Assembly (NCBI GenBank): GCA_037954235.1
Contig: JBBMOA010000006.1
Span: 24,044,541 to 24,108,540 of the forward strand
Source of the DNA: Aulostomus chinensis
Lineage: Eukaryota > Chordata > Actinopteri > Syngnathiformes > Aulostomidae
Length of the DNA: 64,000 nucleotides
Direction of reading: 5' to 3'
The first letter of the stretch is position 1; each line of letters opens with the position of its first letter. The notes beneath the pieces are model-generated. The model was not told the DNA's origin, made no database searches, and saw only the letters and a list, made by a program, of their open reading frames with translations. This document shows positions 1 through 12,200 of this stretch, in pieces. The position numbers and the translations under genes were made by a program.

Positions 1-26
1 TTGTAGTCATATATGTTGGCTCCCAC

Positions 27-2561
27 CTTTCTGCTGTAGACCAGGAACACACAGGCCATGGCCAGCTCCACCAGCATCAGGATGAACAGAAGGATGAAAA
101 ACTGGAGTCGGTGAAAATCACAATTCCAACACAAATGAGTTGATTTGATATTTAGAATTTTTTTAGATGATGCTGTGTAATGGATTTTACCCCTTGAGCA
201 TCCAAAATTTGGTTCTGTTTGTAGCTGATTTAAAATGTGTTTCGACAAAATAATCTGGTCCTCTTATTCTACCAGCAAAGAACACGATGGCGCTTTATTT
301 TGATGCCCATAAAGTTCAGTAGTAAACTCATTAAACACGTAGATGTTTATTATGCTAGCGCCATTACTCTTGGGGGAATAGTTGCCCGTATTTATTTACT
401 GAGTACTTCTGTTCTAACCGGCACAGTTTTTCTACCATTTACGTCATTGGTTTAATGTGCCAGGACACTAGCAGACCAGTGGGATGATGGTAAATAATTC
501 CATCTGGAGTTGGTAAGCAAAAAGAGGAGAGTGGATGATAGACAACAGTCAGAACTCATAACTGAGTTAAATGGGGGGGGGGGGGGCTTTTTTCAATCTA
601 GAATACACAAACCAAATTTATCTTGTATGTTCAGAAACAATGGCCATGATTACAAGCACCATTACTATGTGCTACGATGAGAAAACATTAGCGTGTTTAA
701 GCAAATGAATTACATTGTTTTGTAATGCAGCACCAGAACTTAAAACAGCAGTCCCATTTAGTACTTCTCTCTGTAAATGTCATGAATATTATTATCAGAA
801 CTCACACTGATAAGCAGACAGCGGTTCTCCTTCATGCCACCCAACACACCCAAGAAGCACACACAGGTAACAATGGTACCGGTGACCACCAGCGTGTTGG
901 CCGGGTAGATGGGCCAGAAGGAGGTGACCAGGGAGGCAAACTTGGAGTTCATCGACTGGAATATCCCGAAAGCGACCACAAATGCACCACACAGCTCCAA
1001 AACAAAAGAATATTATTCAAGACAGATTATGCATTAGTAAAAAATATGAAGTGATGGACTTTTAACGACTTTTATTCATTTTTCTATACAATTCTACTAA
1101 CATCTGAATTTCATTTTGATAGCTGCTCATCTGTTTTAGCAAAAGAAGTCGTCAAGTGTAAAAAAAAAAAGACTTGAATCATGACAAAGCTGGTTGAAAC
1201 CAAGTGATGCCCAGTTTTTAAATACTTACATATTGAAAATGAATTCAAATAAATATTGTTTAATGTCAGAAAGAAAAATCCATTCATTTAAAAGTCTTCC
1301 AATAATCAAAAAATAAAAAGCTACAGACAACCATCAAAAAACAATGGTGCTTCTGACATCTCGTGACTAGAGTAAGACTCGAAATTCGGGCTGTGGGCCA
1401 AATTTGGCCTACCTAATGGAAGAAATAAACATTAATAAGAATAACAAGCCCATTAATAAATTCATAAAGTATTAAATCATTGTGTAGGCTGTTTTCTTTT
1501 GAGGTACACACATGTCTGATCGAGCAGGGATCTTTCTGTGTGGAGTCTGCATGTTCTCCCTGTTCCTGTGTGGGTTCTCTCTGGTACTCCAGCTTCCTTC
1601 CACAGTCCAAAGACACATAAGAGGGGACTAGGCTAATTGATCTAAAGTGACTGTGGTTGTGAATGTGAATGGTTGTCTGTCTATATGTGTTGGCCCTGAG
1701 ATGGACAGGCGGGGGTCAACCCTGCCTCTCACCTGAAGGCTGCTGGGATAGGCTCCAGCCACCCAACAACCCTTAGCAGGAGAAGTGGAAGAAAATGGAT
1801 GGATGTTTAAGTGCAATAACTATTCTATCTCTTTCATGTGCAATTTCAAATTCACACCACTGTTTTTCACTTTTGATGCAATTGTGTAAATATATATATT
1901 TATGTAAATATATACATTTATGTATCGTTTTCTTTCTTTTTAAATATTTCTATTGATTGACCTTGATTATATATATTTAATAACTGTTGCACTATTGTTT
2001 GAAAAAATTGCACCAAAAGAGTTGCACTCCAATTTTGTTGTATGCTGTATTATGACAATGAAGGCTCTTGATTTGATTTGATTTGATTTGATTTGATTTG
2101 ATTTGATTTGATTTGATTTGATTTGATTTGATTTGATTTGATTTGATTTGGATGAATGGCCATATGTCGGATCCCCTAACGTTTATTTTTTAGTTTTTTA
2201 TAATTTGATCAGGCGGAGTGATATGCACCGGGTAGCTGAAGAGATACAAACTCCAGTGTTATAGTTCATTTGTTTTCTTGGTTTGTGATTGTTTGAAAAT
2301 TGGCCGGTGTAATTAAGGTTTCCAAAAAGTGTAACATTTATTTAAAAAAATGTGTCAGATCAAATTGTCTTCAGATGGTGTTTGTGTTTTTATCTCAATG
2401 CTAATTAAAATAATCCTATTTTTTGTCAGTTTGTACCCAGCATGAATTTGTGTGTGACAGCAGTGTTGCTGAACCACCTACCCAGCAGAGGAAGTTGAGA
2501 TATATCATCAGAGATTTCAAGCAATTGACACAGGAGCGATTCATCTTTCCTGATCTCAGAT
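27..2561 (-). CDS. Tetraspanin, first three coding exons (gene runs off left edge)
   Basis: Four-pass membrane scaffold protein of the tetraspanin family. Coding exons on the minus strand are 2544-2482 (21 codons, starting at an ATG in an exon whose 3' splice site lies at 2561), 994-806 (63 codons) and 101-27 (25 codons). All junctions are phase 0, and the 189-bp and 75-bp exon sizes are typical of the family. The first 109 residues are visible: a short Cys-containing N-terminus (MNRSCVNCLK), TM1, a small extracellular loop, TM2, the signature inner loop KENRCLL, and TM3 ending in VFLVYSRK. The large loop with its CCG motif lies beyond the left edge. The TM2-TM3 sequence resembles CD53 and TSPAN4/TSPAN9, but I cannot fix the orthologue. 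The donor after SRK (AAAG then GTGGGA) is inferred. Confidence 0.85.
1525..1806 (+). repeat. SINE-like repeat copy 1, 5'-truncated
   Basis: It shares long blocks with the other copies in the window: 'gtgtggagt(c/t)tgcatgttct', 'gtgaatggttgtctgtct', 'gggataggctccagcc' and a GGATGGATG tail. The tRNA-like head is missing, so the copy is truncated at its 5' side, as expected for incomplete reverse transcription. Confidence 0.7.
2069..2150 (+). repeat. (ATTTG)n pentanucleotide microsatellite at a retroposon tail
   Basis: About 16 tandem ATTTG units directly follow a LINE-like 3' end at 1830-2066. This suggests the array grew from the 3' tail of a non-LTR insertion. Confidence 0.8.
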
Positions 2562-3145
2562 CTGCAGGATGAGAAAGTAGCACTTGTTACAGAACTAGAG
2601 ATGGTAGAAGTGTAAACGTGACCAGAGTAAAACAAGCCAGGCGCCTCACCTCACTGTTTACAGGACATCAGTGTTTGATATGGCAACACTGAGGCATCAG
2701 GCACAATGAGCACCTGTGAATTGTCCTGGGTCCAGTTAATCATTGTTACCTGCTGTGTTTATCTTTAGATTAACCATTCTATGAAGTAAGTTTGTCCTTA
2801 AATGTCTGTGAAAGTGTTTGGAGAAAGCAGGTTAGTTTTCTTCTCCGCTGAAAGAAGGTAATATATAAATCAACTCAGTTTCTGCTGTAAATTGCCTGAA
2901 CTCATTTTCATTCTATATATGCTTTATGTTACAAGTGTATACTTGGCTATAAGATACATTTTTCAAATCAATGCCCAAAAAAAAACGATCCTGCCCCCTA
3001 CTTTTATAAACTGCATATACCATATCCAGTCAGAGATGTTGCAAAAGTTAAAATGTCTGGAACAAAGACTAAATGGTATCGTCATAAGTTAACATCCATA
3101 ACTGAAACGCACGCGCAGAAGCAGTGTTATGAACAGTAACAGAAT

Positions 3146-3373
3146 TCAGCAGTTCACTTCAGACTCTTTCCTCTGCATGAGGTTGAGCTCATTTAGATGC
3201 GATGTGGCATCCATCAAAAAGACTGCACGCTCCATATTTTCATCATCCTGCAGAAAATGAAGGTACTCTTTGAATTCTGCATTTTCCTGCCGTGACACAA
3301 ATATCCGCAGGTATTTGCTGATAACCCTAAAATCACTCAAGGACCCCATAGGACCCCTCCACTTCTGAGCCAC
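3146..3373 (-). pseudogene. Possible hAT transposase fragment
   Basis: A 75-codon open stretch contains 'AVFLMDATSHLNELNLMQRK'. This resembles the 'FLxDxxxHLNxLNxxLQG' block of hAT-derived proteins such as the SCAND3, GTF2IRD2 and FAM200 group. No DNA-binding or catalytic part is visible, so if the match is correct this is a dead fragment. No terminal repeats were seen. Confidence 0.4.
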
Positions 3374-4405
3374 CTCACATTAGTATTAAGGAGCAGGTTA
3401 TAGACAACAGAGAGACACAGGTACTGATCAAGTACATCGGTGTGGTGCTGCACCGAGGAAGAAAAAAAGAGAGGCATATTTCTTATCCAGTCCACTTGGA
3501 ATTCTTAATTCTATGTTCTTTCTCTTCCTTTTTTGTTGGAGAACAACATGGTACCAGGGTGATGGCTACCAGTATCACTTTGTGACTTTGACCTTTAAAG
3601 CTTTCTTTGTTTTCTACAGGGTTTTTTTTGTACAGTCAGAAATAAAGCTACTAATTTACACAAATACTCATAAAGTATATTCAAAATAATCCAATATTTA
3701 AGGGCTTACCTTTCCTAGGCTGATGACAGGTGCAGCAAGCAGTGCTTTGGTGCTGGTCTCAACATTCCTCAACCAGCGCCAACTGATGACAAACAGGTAT
3801 GAGGGGGAGAGAGACACCCAGGGCCTCTTGCTTCGTGCTGGAACGAAGAAATATCGACATGGGAGGAGCATCCGGGCTTACCCGAAACTTACCACGCTTT
3901 TTTCTACTTTGACTCTCATGTCATTGTCAGCAGAAAATAAATAGAACACATGCTGGAATCTTAATAGTTTAGATGTTGCTGTTGTTTTGCTTCGAAGAAA
4001 TATTTCCATCCACATTACTAGGGTTGCCTTTGTGTTGAAGGTACTGAGCATCCCAGGGTATATTAGGGTTACTTGTTGCGACACAACGGTGGTTGTTGAC
4101 TCATTAAATCAACTCAGCTTTTCTCCATCCATTCGTGAGCGTGTTCTCCTGGTGTTGTTGGAAGAGCACCAATTGTAAAATGGAAAGGAAGATAACTGCA
4201 TATCACACTGCATATAGAATGAAAGTTCTACTCCTCTTCATTTATCTGACAGGTGAAAGGCCAGACCAAAGTCAGTGACCTTTAATTTTGATACTCTGGG
4301 GCTTCAAATCTGCATGGACAATCTGATGGCTCTTGAGAAAATGTGAGGCTGTTGCAAGCTGAAATCATGAAGCTATCAAAAATTTACGAGACTATCATCT
4401 TTCCA

Positions 4406-4589
4406 GGGCGGCACAGTGGTTCACTGTCGCCTCACAGGAAGAAGGTTCCGGGTTCGAGACCCGGCTGGGGCACGGGATCTTTCTGTGTGGAGTTTGCATG
4501 TTCTCTCTGTGCCTGTGTGGGTTCTCAGGCTTCTTCCTACAGTCCAAAGACATGAGAGTGGGGACGAGGCTGATTGGATTCTTTCCACG
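4406..4589 (+). repeat. SINE-like repeat copy 2 with tRNA-like head and 12-bp target duplication
   Basis: It begins GGCGGCACAGTGGTTCACTG and contains a B-box-like GGTTCGAGACC, i.e. the tRNA-derived RNA polymerase III promoter head. It then continues into the common body ('tttctgtgtggagtttgcat') and stops early after 'gacgaggctgattgg'. It is flanked by the identical 12-mer atcatctttcca at 4394-4405 and 4590-4601, a target-site duplication. The 3' half, including the GGATGG tail, is missing. Confidence 0.8.
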
Positions 4590-5057
4590 ATCATCTTTCC
4601 ACGTTGGAAAATGCACAGTATGCTCTGCAAATAACTACGACTAAATGTAATAACAGTTTTCGATCAGTAAATGCAAATGAACTGAGATGGGGCAGTCACA
4701 AACATGAACATTTAGTTTCAGCGTTGGAGATTTCAAATGAAAACTTTTGATAATCTATTTTTCCACCTTAGATGCTAAATTAATCTAAAAACTTTGGAAA
4801 CAAACCTGTTGCAGAATGGGGCTAATCTCCTGACGTCTAAGAGCCTGGTGCCTCATCTTGAACTTAAACAAAATCATGTCTCTGAAACTCAACACAAAAC
4901 GACCCCTCAAACACGAATGAGCCGTTCCACTTGAAAATATTAAAATCATCTGAGTTATGCCTCTTCGTGAATCTCAGCTTCTTCTCCCCTGGAACAATTA
5001 AAAAAAACTGTTTATGGGAATGCAGTTGATTTTTGAAGCAATTTGTGTGAAACTCTG

Positions 5058-5192
5058 CTAAATATGATTTGTGTTCACTTCTTCCTTTGCCTCCATAATT
5101 TGGCCAAGGTAACAGATACTTTTCACACTGCCAAGTTCATCTTTGTCCACTTTAAAACATTCAGTATCATCGCCCAAAGATCCAGACCCCAT
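5058..5192 (-). pseudogene. Reverse transcriptase scrap of a non-LTR element
   Basis: An open stretch reads ECFKVDKDELGSVKSICYLG, close to the 'KVDGxELxxVKSFCYLGD' block just after the catalytic domain in fish endonuclease/reverse-transcriptase elements. Only about 40 codons are recognisable before a stop, so this is a remnant with no function of its own. Confidence 0.45.
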
Positions 5193-8100
5193 TTTTGACC
5201 GTGTAGAATGAGAAGTCAGTCATGATAATGTCTCCCAGTCTGAACCCAGCACTGAGTTCTCCCATGATAAAATATTCTGAGGGAAACAGAAAATATTGCA
5301 CAACATATAAATATAACATCAGAAACATACAACTTCCTGCAATCTGATAGTACAGAAAGCCCCTTGAATTACCTTGCTGGCCCCCTAATCTGCTACAAAG
5401 AAAACGTCCTTGATCCTGTCTGAGACAGAGCGATACAAGATACATACATCAACTTGGAAGATTATTCTTTCTTGGTTTCTTTCTTTATTGAACAATTGCA
5501 CACCAACAAGTCATTTCTTTTTGAAAAAGCCTTGTGTTGAGAGAGGACTGACAACCCTCATTTGAGAAATTTTCTATCAGTCGGGAATAAGCCCCCAAGC
5601 TACAGGGGGGTTGAGGTGCTGCTGATAACACACACAAAGAACATCCACAAAGACGAAAAACATGGGTCACCACATGATAAGATCACCATAGAAACATTTA
5701 TTAACAAAAAAAAAAAATCAGACAGGAGTATGACTTTTTTTTTTCACGAGTTGGCAGATTTAAAAGGAAAATAATCTGCTTTACATTTATTATAAATCAA
5801 GTACAGAGTTCATTGTGCTCGTAATCATAACAACAAATAGCTTGACAAACAGTATGAGAGTGACATAAGTGCGTATCATGACATTCTGAGGAACACACAC
5901 TCAACACAGGACCAGAATAGTAAAACTAAACATGACCAAAGGTTGGGTTTAATCATGGTTTATAAAAGCCATGCAAATCAAAATGAAATCTCCAAGTATA
6001 CACAATAAACCTGAATGAAACCTACATTTGCAACAAAAATGTGAACAAGAGTTATTTGATCATGTTTTAAATGATTTAGCCCCAAAACTATGGCATAAAT
6101 GTCAGGTAAAACATGTTTTTATTGTCATGTGATTTTCCTGGATTCACCATCACAGCACAGAAACCAGTCGAAAGTTGTGCTGCATCGGTGCCCAGCTGGG
6201 GGCAGCACAGCATCGCCAACGCTTGATAAAACTCCACTCATACTGATGAGGGGGTGTGTCTCTGGTGAGCCCCGCCCCTGGCTGTAACATTATATGCTGC
6301 ACCTACTTAGCATTTGCAGGTCAGTGCTGCTCCCTGCTGAACAACACAGAAATAAAAACACACCTTTAGCTTTTATTCTGGCATTTTAAATCTTCCATAA
6401 ATTCTTCGGCTGTACTTGTGCTACTTGAGTATATGTTAGATAATTTCATTGAAATCAGAGTCCACCTGCCAAAAGGCTTGTGAATGTTCACATATTAGCA
6501 GAGAAGCTATTCCACCAGACAACTGATGCGTTGACCAGTAGCCAGTGTTAATTTCATACCCTGATTGTCTTGATCTTTTCCTTAGGTCAGGTTTGTAAAC
6601 TTAACATCCTCTCCAGTGCATTATCAGCTAGAAAGACTTCTTTTGTGCAGAGTTTTATTGTGCTCTGATACATGAGTTTAGAATGGGAAGTAAAAAAAAA
6701 ACACCAATGTGTGTTATTTATCTTTTTTGGACTACCACACTCTGATGGGGGGAGGCAGGACAAGAGATGCATTGACACATTTTTACCTTTTACGAAAAAC
6801 CTTTTCTGTACCTCCCAGTATTAATACTTGAACTTGCATATCGTGGCCGATACAGAGAACTGATCTGATGTCCTAGAACTTTGATTTATCATAAATCAAT
6901 TCTTCTCCTCCATTCCAGAGCAGTAGTTGCCAGGAGAAGCACAGCACATCTTCTTGTTAAGCCTACTTTCTTTTAGAGCGGAGAAGAAAAAAATGGATTT
7001 CCTGTATGTAATATAAGTCAGAGATAACTGGGTAACTGGTAAGTATCAGGGATCTGTTTCAGAGCTAATAAATTCCATTGTATTGGGTTGGCATGTGAAC
7101 TCCAATTCCCAATACTACATTTTTTTGCCAGTATGGGAAGCTTTTCCAGTAAAGGTACCAGAACAAGAAAGTACATGTGGGTATCAGGAAATCTTCCAGC
7201 TTTGCTCACACTGGTTCACTCAGAGTAAGAGAACAGTGACACCGTTCATGTTCTTTGAAACACTTTTGTTTTTCCTGCTAGACAAGTCCAAATGCCAGAC
7301 GTGAAGAAGGCCAACTGGTGTAATCCCTCATGGTCACTGGTGGCGGTGATGCAACTGCAGCACAGCCATGTTCTCCTCACATTTGCAGATCATTTATCAT
7401 TATTTGATGTTATTATTATTGTGGTTACACACACCTCGTGGCTGCTTGTTCCTTTGAATCATTGTTCTCAACATAATACAGTCTCAATTGTTCCTGAGTA
7501 AAGAAACTCTTTCTCTAAAAGTCACATTAACCCACCAGAAAAAGCGTTTTTACCACCTGTGCGTAAAGACAAACTCAGAAACAAATGAAAAGCATTGATG
7601 AATTCTAGATTTGTCTCCTAAATACCACCCTTTATATAAGCTCATGGGTGGTTACAGTACTCCAGAATTGAGGGCACCCTCTGGTGACACTAACCCCAGG
7701 GAGCGAGGACAGCACTCTGCGCCTGCTAGACATGAGCGCGAATCAACTCCGTTCACAGAGCCACATCCAGAGAACCCAGGATGCACTGCAGTTCTTTGTA
7801 AAGGCCTGACACTATTTTTCTATTTGTTTGAACACACAATTGCCTACACAATGCTGTACATTCACAATTCAATTTACAGATACTAGAACAGAAGTCTGAG
7901 GGGGTGGTCAGCAGCATTAAGGACTCTTGTTAACTTTGTTTGAGTTGAGTTTTATGATGTGATTTAATTTGCATGACTACTCTGAGCTTCAAATAGAATT
8001 TTATTAATATATTCTGCTCATATACGTATATCTATTAAAAATATTTAGTTCCTAATTCACTTATTATTTTTGTTTATTTTCCTGGTCATTGTGGATGTTG

Positions 8101-8785
8101 TACCTCCTTATTAATTTCTCTCAAATGTCCATGCTAATGGAAGTTTAAAAAAAAAATACACACTACATCTATTATTAACTGATACTTTTCTGTTTCTATA
8201 GGATATATTTCTTGTGTATGAGCTCAAAAAAAGACAGCTGAACACCGCCTCCAGAAATATCTGCATATGTAAAGGGCCTTAGTGGGCAAGATCCAATCAG
8301 ATAGGAGCCCTCAGCTTATTGATGATCAACATGGAAACATTTGAGAACCACCAGTCTAAGGCAACATGAAAACTACTCACAACATAAAACAGAGAGGGGG
8401 TTCTACTAGCAGTTCTCTGAGGACATTCATGTAAACTGCTACTGAAACCTGGTGTACATCAGCATCTAACAGGTTTTGGACAGAGATTTACATCAGCTGC
8501 TCCCATTAGAAAACTGCTTGTCCAATCAATCAAAATTAAGCCAACGAGTCTGAGGTCTAACAAAAACACATAAGAGGGGTGCTCAAACCTGCAGTAAGGA
8601 TGGAACTCACAGTAAGAACGTCAGTATCCAGCTATACACTCACATCACAGTTACTTTTTTCTCTACCCTTTCAGCTGGAAGCTAACCGCTATCTGCACTC
8701 AAAGAGCCCGGCAGCTGTACCACCATGAAAAGGTGATTGGTTCGGTGCAGCAACGATCCAACGATTGGCTGGTCTTCACAGTGTC

Positions 8786-8800
8786 TGCCCTCTGGTGGCA
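8786..8800 (-). promoter_or_regulatory. CTCF-like motif
   Basis: Read on the minus strand the bases are CCACCAGAGGGCAGA, which match the CTCF core CCASYAGRKGGCRSY at all but the last position. A weaker relative (TCACCAGAGGGTGCC) lies near 7675-7690. This is motif evidence only. Confidence 0.4.
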
Positions 8801-8939
8801 CCAAGTGGTAGAAGGAGATAACTACATTATTGAACTCACAAACCCTGTCATATTATCAAACTACACAGCATCAGCGATTTTGGGATTGATTCTGAAGTTG
8901 TTTTTTTTTTATTGTTGTGGAGGTGGAGAAGTGACCTCA

Positions 8940-8982
8940 TGACGCTAAAGCGTCTCGTCTGTACCGAGACGCTGTAGCGTCA
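8940..8982. repeat. Hairpin-forming inverted repeat, 18-bp arms, 7-nt loop
   Basis: The left arm TGACGCTAAAGCGTCTCG (8940-8957) and right arm CGAGACGCTGTAGCGTCA (8965-8982) pair at 17 of 18 positions around the loop TCTGTAC. Each arm also contains its own smaller inverted pair (GACGCT..AGCGTC), giving four related hexamers. It lies about 280 bp downstream of the lectin stop codon. No T-tract follows on either strand that would suggest a polymerase III terminator. Confidence 0.85.
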
Positions 8983-9260
8983 AACAATGAGCGTGTTTTA
9001 ATACAATAATTCTTTTGTAGCAGCTTTGTCTCATCTATCTTTAATAGGATGTACAATAGGAAGGTTGCAGAGCTGGCTCACCTGGTCATAATCTCTTCCT
9101 CTGTCCGTTTGGGTTTGCTCTCTCAGCTTCACCCTCATGATGCTGGTTAGTCACTTCACTTGATTGTACTCTAAAGCTGTAGGAGTCTTTGTGTTGTTGT
9201 GATGTATGATAGTCTTGAAACCTACAGTCTTGAAACCTAGTATGGCCCAACGATCTTTCA

Positions 9261-12200
9261 TCAATAGAAGCGTTTGCGTCTGTTTTCCTTCCAGCGACCA
9301 TAAAACATCAGTCCAATCACTGCCAACACGCTCAGGCCGAGGATGGAGAACAGGAGGGTGAAGAAGAACTGGACCCCACTCATCTTATCCTCCTCGATTT
9401 CAACTGCAAAGAAAAAGCACGAGATTATCACACATGTATGACTGCGTCTTCACCAACCAAAAATCAGACTTGATATATCTCCATATATCTCATTAATGCC
9501 TTTTTGAAACAGGAACATATTTATACCTTCAGTTTTTAACAAGAAACCTTCCTTCATGGACTCCTGAATTTCAAAACATCAAAACACAAGGAACAGATTT
9601 TTTTTCTCAATATCATTAATTGAAACACGCAATAATTTTTGTCTTTTTTTGCGAAGCATGAAAATAAGCTATGAAACAGGCAATCATCAGCTTTCCACTG
9701 GTGAACCTTTTAGTAAATACTTGCTTCGACACATACAGCAGTTCCAGAGCAACGCTGTCATTCATTGGGAGCGACAGTATGTTGTCCACCTGGTGAATGG
9801 ACGTCACTCTTTTAATGTGTCTCCTGAAGCTGAGCACACACTGCAGGAGTTTGAAATTCCTCATCAGCTAGGATTCTGCTTGCATTGCACATTTAGTAGA
9901 ATCTCCAGTGACGTTCTTTCCTTGAATCTTAAACATGCACACGTTACAAGGTGTGACAATAACAACACGACTAAACACTGACGGAGCAGTGCACCGCCTC
10001 ACGTCATTGTCTCAAGTGATCTCATGAGGAGGCAGACGTAAACAAAAGAGACATGAATGTGGTCCAACAAGTAACGAAAAAGGAAGAAAAAAGCAGAGGG
10101 CCAAACGGGTCTGGGTGTAAAATACATTCTGGGAGGTGCAGCAGAAGCATGTAAGTGGAAACCCCCCTTAAGTCCTGTAAACTCATGCGGGGCCGCATCG
10201 TGTGAAACTGTGTGAAATCATCGATGCGAGCAAAGCTTCTCTCCTCATACAGAGTAATTTGATACATTAAAAAAAATGATTTTAAGTGGTACTGTTATGC
10301 TATATTTTAACAAAAAGCCTCAACAGCAATGAGAACATCCACAGGTGTGGCCTTTTCAGAAATGTCTGGGGTGTGGTCTTTAAAACGTAGACTAAATAAA
10401 AGTCCAGTCATCTAAGAGGTGCAAATGTCGACAGTTTTCATCAACTCTGCTGAAGTACACCATGTGATTGGAGTGAAACCTTTAGAATGACAGAGAGGGG
10501 AGACTGTGGCCAAATTCTAATGTTAAAAATGTCACTACTAAGCAACAATAAGAAAAATAGCAATGGAGTTAAATATTTATGTGAAAACCATACATTTGCA
10601 ATATCAGATTATATCCATAAAGCCTGGAATAGAAGGGAACATGTATGCATGCATAGTGGATGGACCATAACAACCTGCTTTCATTCCTAAGCTTCAGCAT
10701 GTTATTAAATGGTATGAATTATAAGTTATTTCTATGGTATATTACAACACTTTGTCTAGTCGACAACATCCAAGTCTGTCTTCCCTCTACTCTCTCCTAT
10801 TTCTTCTTTTCTCTCTCTCTTTCTTGCCCTCCCTTACTCTCTATTTTTGTTTTCTTTATTTGAATAGTTTGTGCTACCAAACTGTTGGATTGGAGTTATG
10901 AACAGTATGTTGTATTATCACTATTTGTATCAGTATGTTGGCACTGGAAAGTGTTTCTTTGAAAAGGTGTCTGAATAATCCCCTAAGGTATGTGCTATGC
11001 TGTGGCAGCCAGACACGAACATCAAATGATCATTCATTCATGCACAGAGCTCAAATAACCATGTAGACTTCAGAGAGAGGACAGAGAGTTGAGACAAGAG
11101 GTCCATGCTGCCAATACCTCTGAATGGTTCCATGTTGTCAACTCTAGGGATGTGGATGTCCTCTTCTTCCTCCTCCTCTTCCTCTGGACTCCTCTGTACC
11201 GTCAACTGGTACAACTTCATGGAGATGACGTCATGGTTATCTGCAACGATGTGCACAAGTCAGTGATGAAGACTTCACACACACTTCCTGCAAACTTCTA
11301 ATGCCGAATCGGCAGTTTCCTTTCTCTGATGTCATACCCGACAAGTCTCCAGTAGCAGACGAGGCACCAAAGAAGTAGCCAGTAGGTATCCGCACTCCCG
11401 AGACTTCAGCACACTCTCGCCAGTCCTGCTTACCATCCACATCCACCATGAGCTGGAGGGGAGAGGAAGAATCACTCGGGGAAGTAAAGTGGTAATAACA
11501 GGTCAAGAGTGACAGAGTGTTTATGGAAAAGCTTCATTGTGTCATCCCACCAATCTCAAATGGATAAATAAATGTAGGCACTCGACACCCACAAGCCTGG
11601 ATGACTGGGAGCAGATAAATACAGATTTATAAAGTTATTACTAACATCTATAACTGCAGTCTTCTGCTGGATTAGGTTTGCCAATATGCTTGTTTGGTGG
11701 GATAATTCCATGAGTTACTTTCATAAATAGAAAAGCAAGGAAAGGCCTGATTCTATGAGGACCTGGCAGGGACATGGAGAGGGAGAAGCTAAATGGTTGA
11801 AAATAAATAAAGTGGACTTTGGCAAGATCCTGCAAAGGATTTGCAAGGTCTCACAAAACCTGACTGAACAAAATAAAATTTTAAGAATGTAATTTTTGCT
11901 GGATCTTGCCAAACCTTTTTGGCAGGAAGGTGGAGCAGATCATGTAGCTCAGGGATTCCCTAAGTGCATGCACCCTCAGGGGTGCGTGAGCTGCCACCAG
12001 GGGGAGATGAAAAATGTAATGGCAGTCTGGTGAAATATTACACAATTACAGTGATGTTTTTTTAAGTGAGATTTTTCCATACATTAAAAGACATGAACAA
12101 TAAAAAATTTCCTTTGTAATCCCTTTTATTTTAAATTTAAAAAAAAATCTATAATTTATTAGTTTTTGATAGAAATGTAGAGGAAGAGAGCTGCTGTCTT

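Larger units (their letters stand above)
995..2481 (-). repeat. Tetraspanin intron 1, filled largely with repeats
   Basis: This intron separates the ATG exon from the TM1 exon. It contains a 5'-truncated SINE-like copy on the plus strand at about 1525-1806 (ending AAAATGGATGGATG). An AT-rich LINE-like 3' tail follows at about 1830-2066, ending in the sentence 'tgctgtattatgacaatgaa' that is common at fish non-LTR ends. A pentanucleotide array (ATTTG)n fills 2069-2150. I see no coding exon in it. Confidence 0.6.
2562..9260. other. Intergenic region between the tetraspanin and the lectin gene
   Basis: This region lies upstream of the tetraspanin and downstream of the lectin gene, both on the minus strand. 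No further exon was recognised. It holds a possible hAT fragment at 3146-3373, SINE copy 2 at 4406-4589, a short reverse-transcriptase scrap at 5058-5192, CTCF-like motifs near 7675 and 8786, a hairpin at 8940-8982 and a 15-bp tandem duplication at 9211-9240 that probably belongs to the lectin 3' UTR. The rest is AT-rich and shows nothing I can name. Confidence 0.6.

Noticed and set aside
4430..4480. Possible tRNA gene (GGTTCGAGACC box)
   Set aside because: It is the head of a SINE-like copy with target duplications and does not fold as a full cloverleaf by inspection.
5167..5445. 92-codon minus-strand frame (..EYFIMGELSAGFRLGD..) as a netrin/TIMP-like exon
   Set aside because: The similarity is vague, no partner exons are found nearby, and an overlapping frame matches a reverse transcriptase scrap better.
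7611..7886. 91-codon frame near 7.6 kb
   Set aside because: No domain, no splice context, and composition like the surrounding non-coding DNA.
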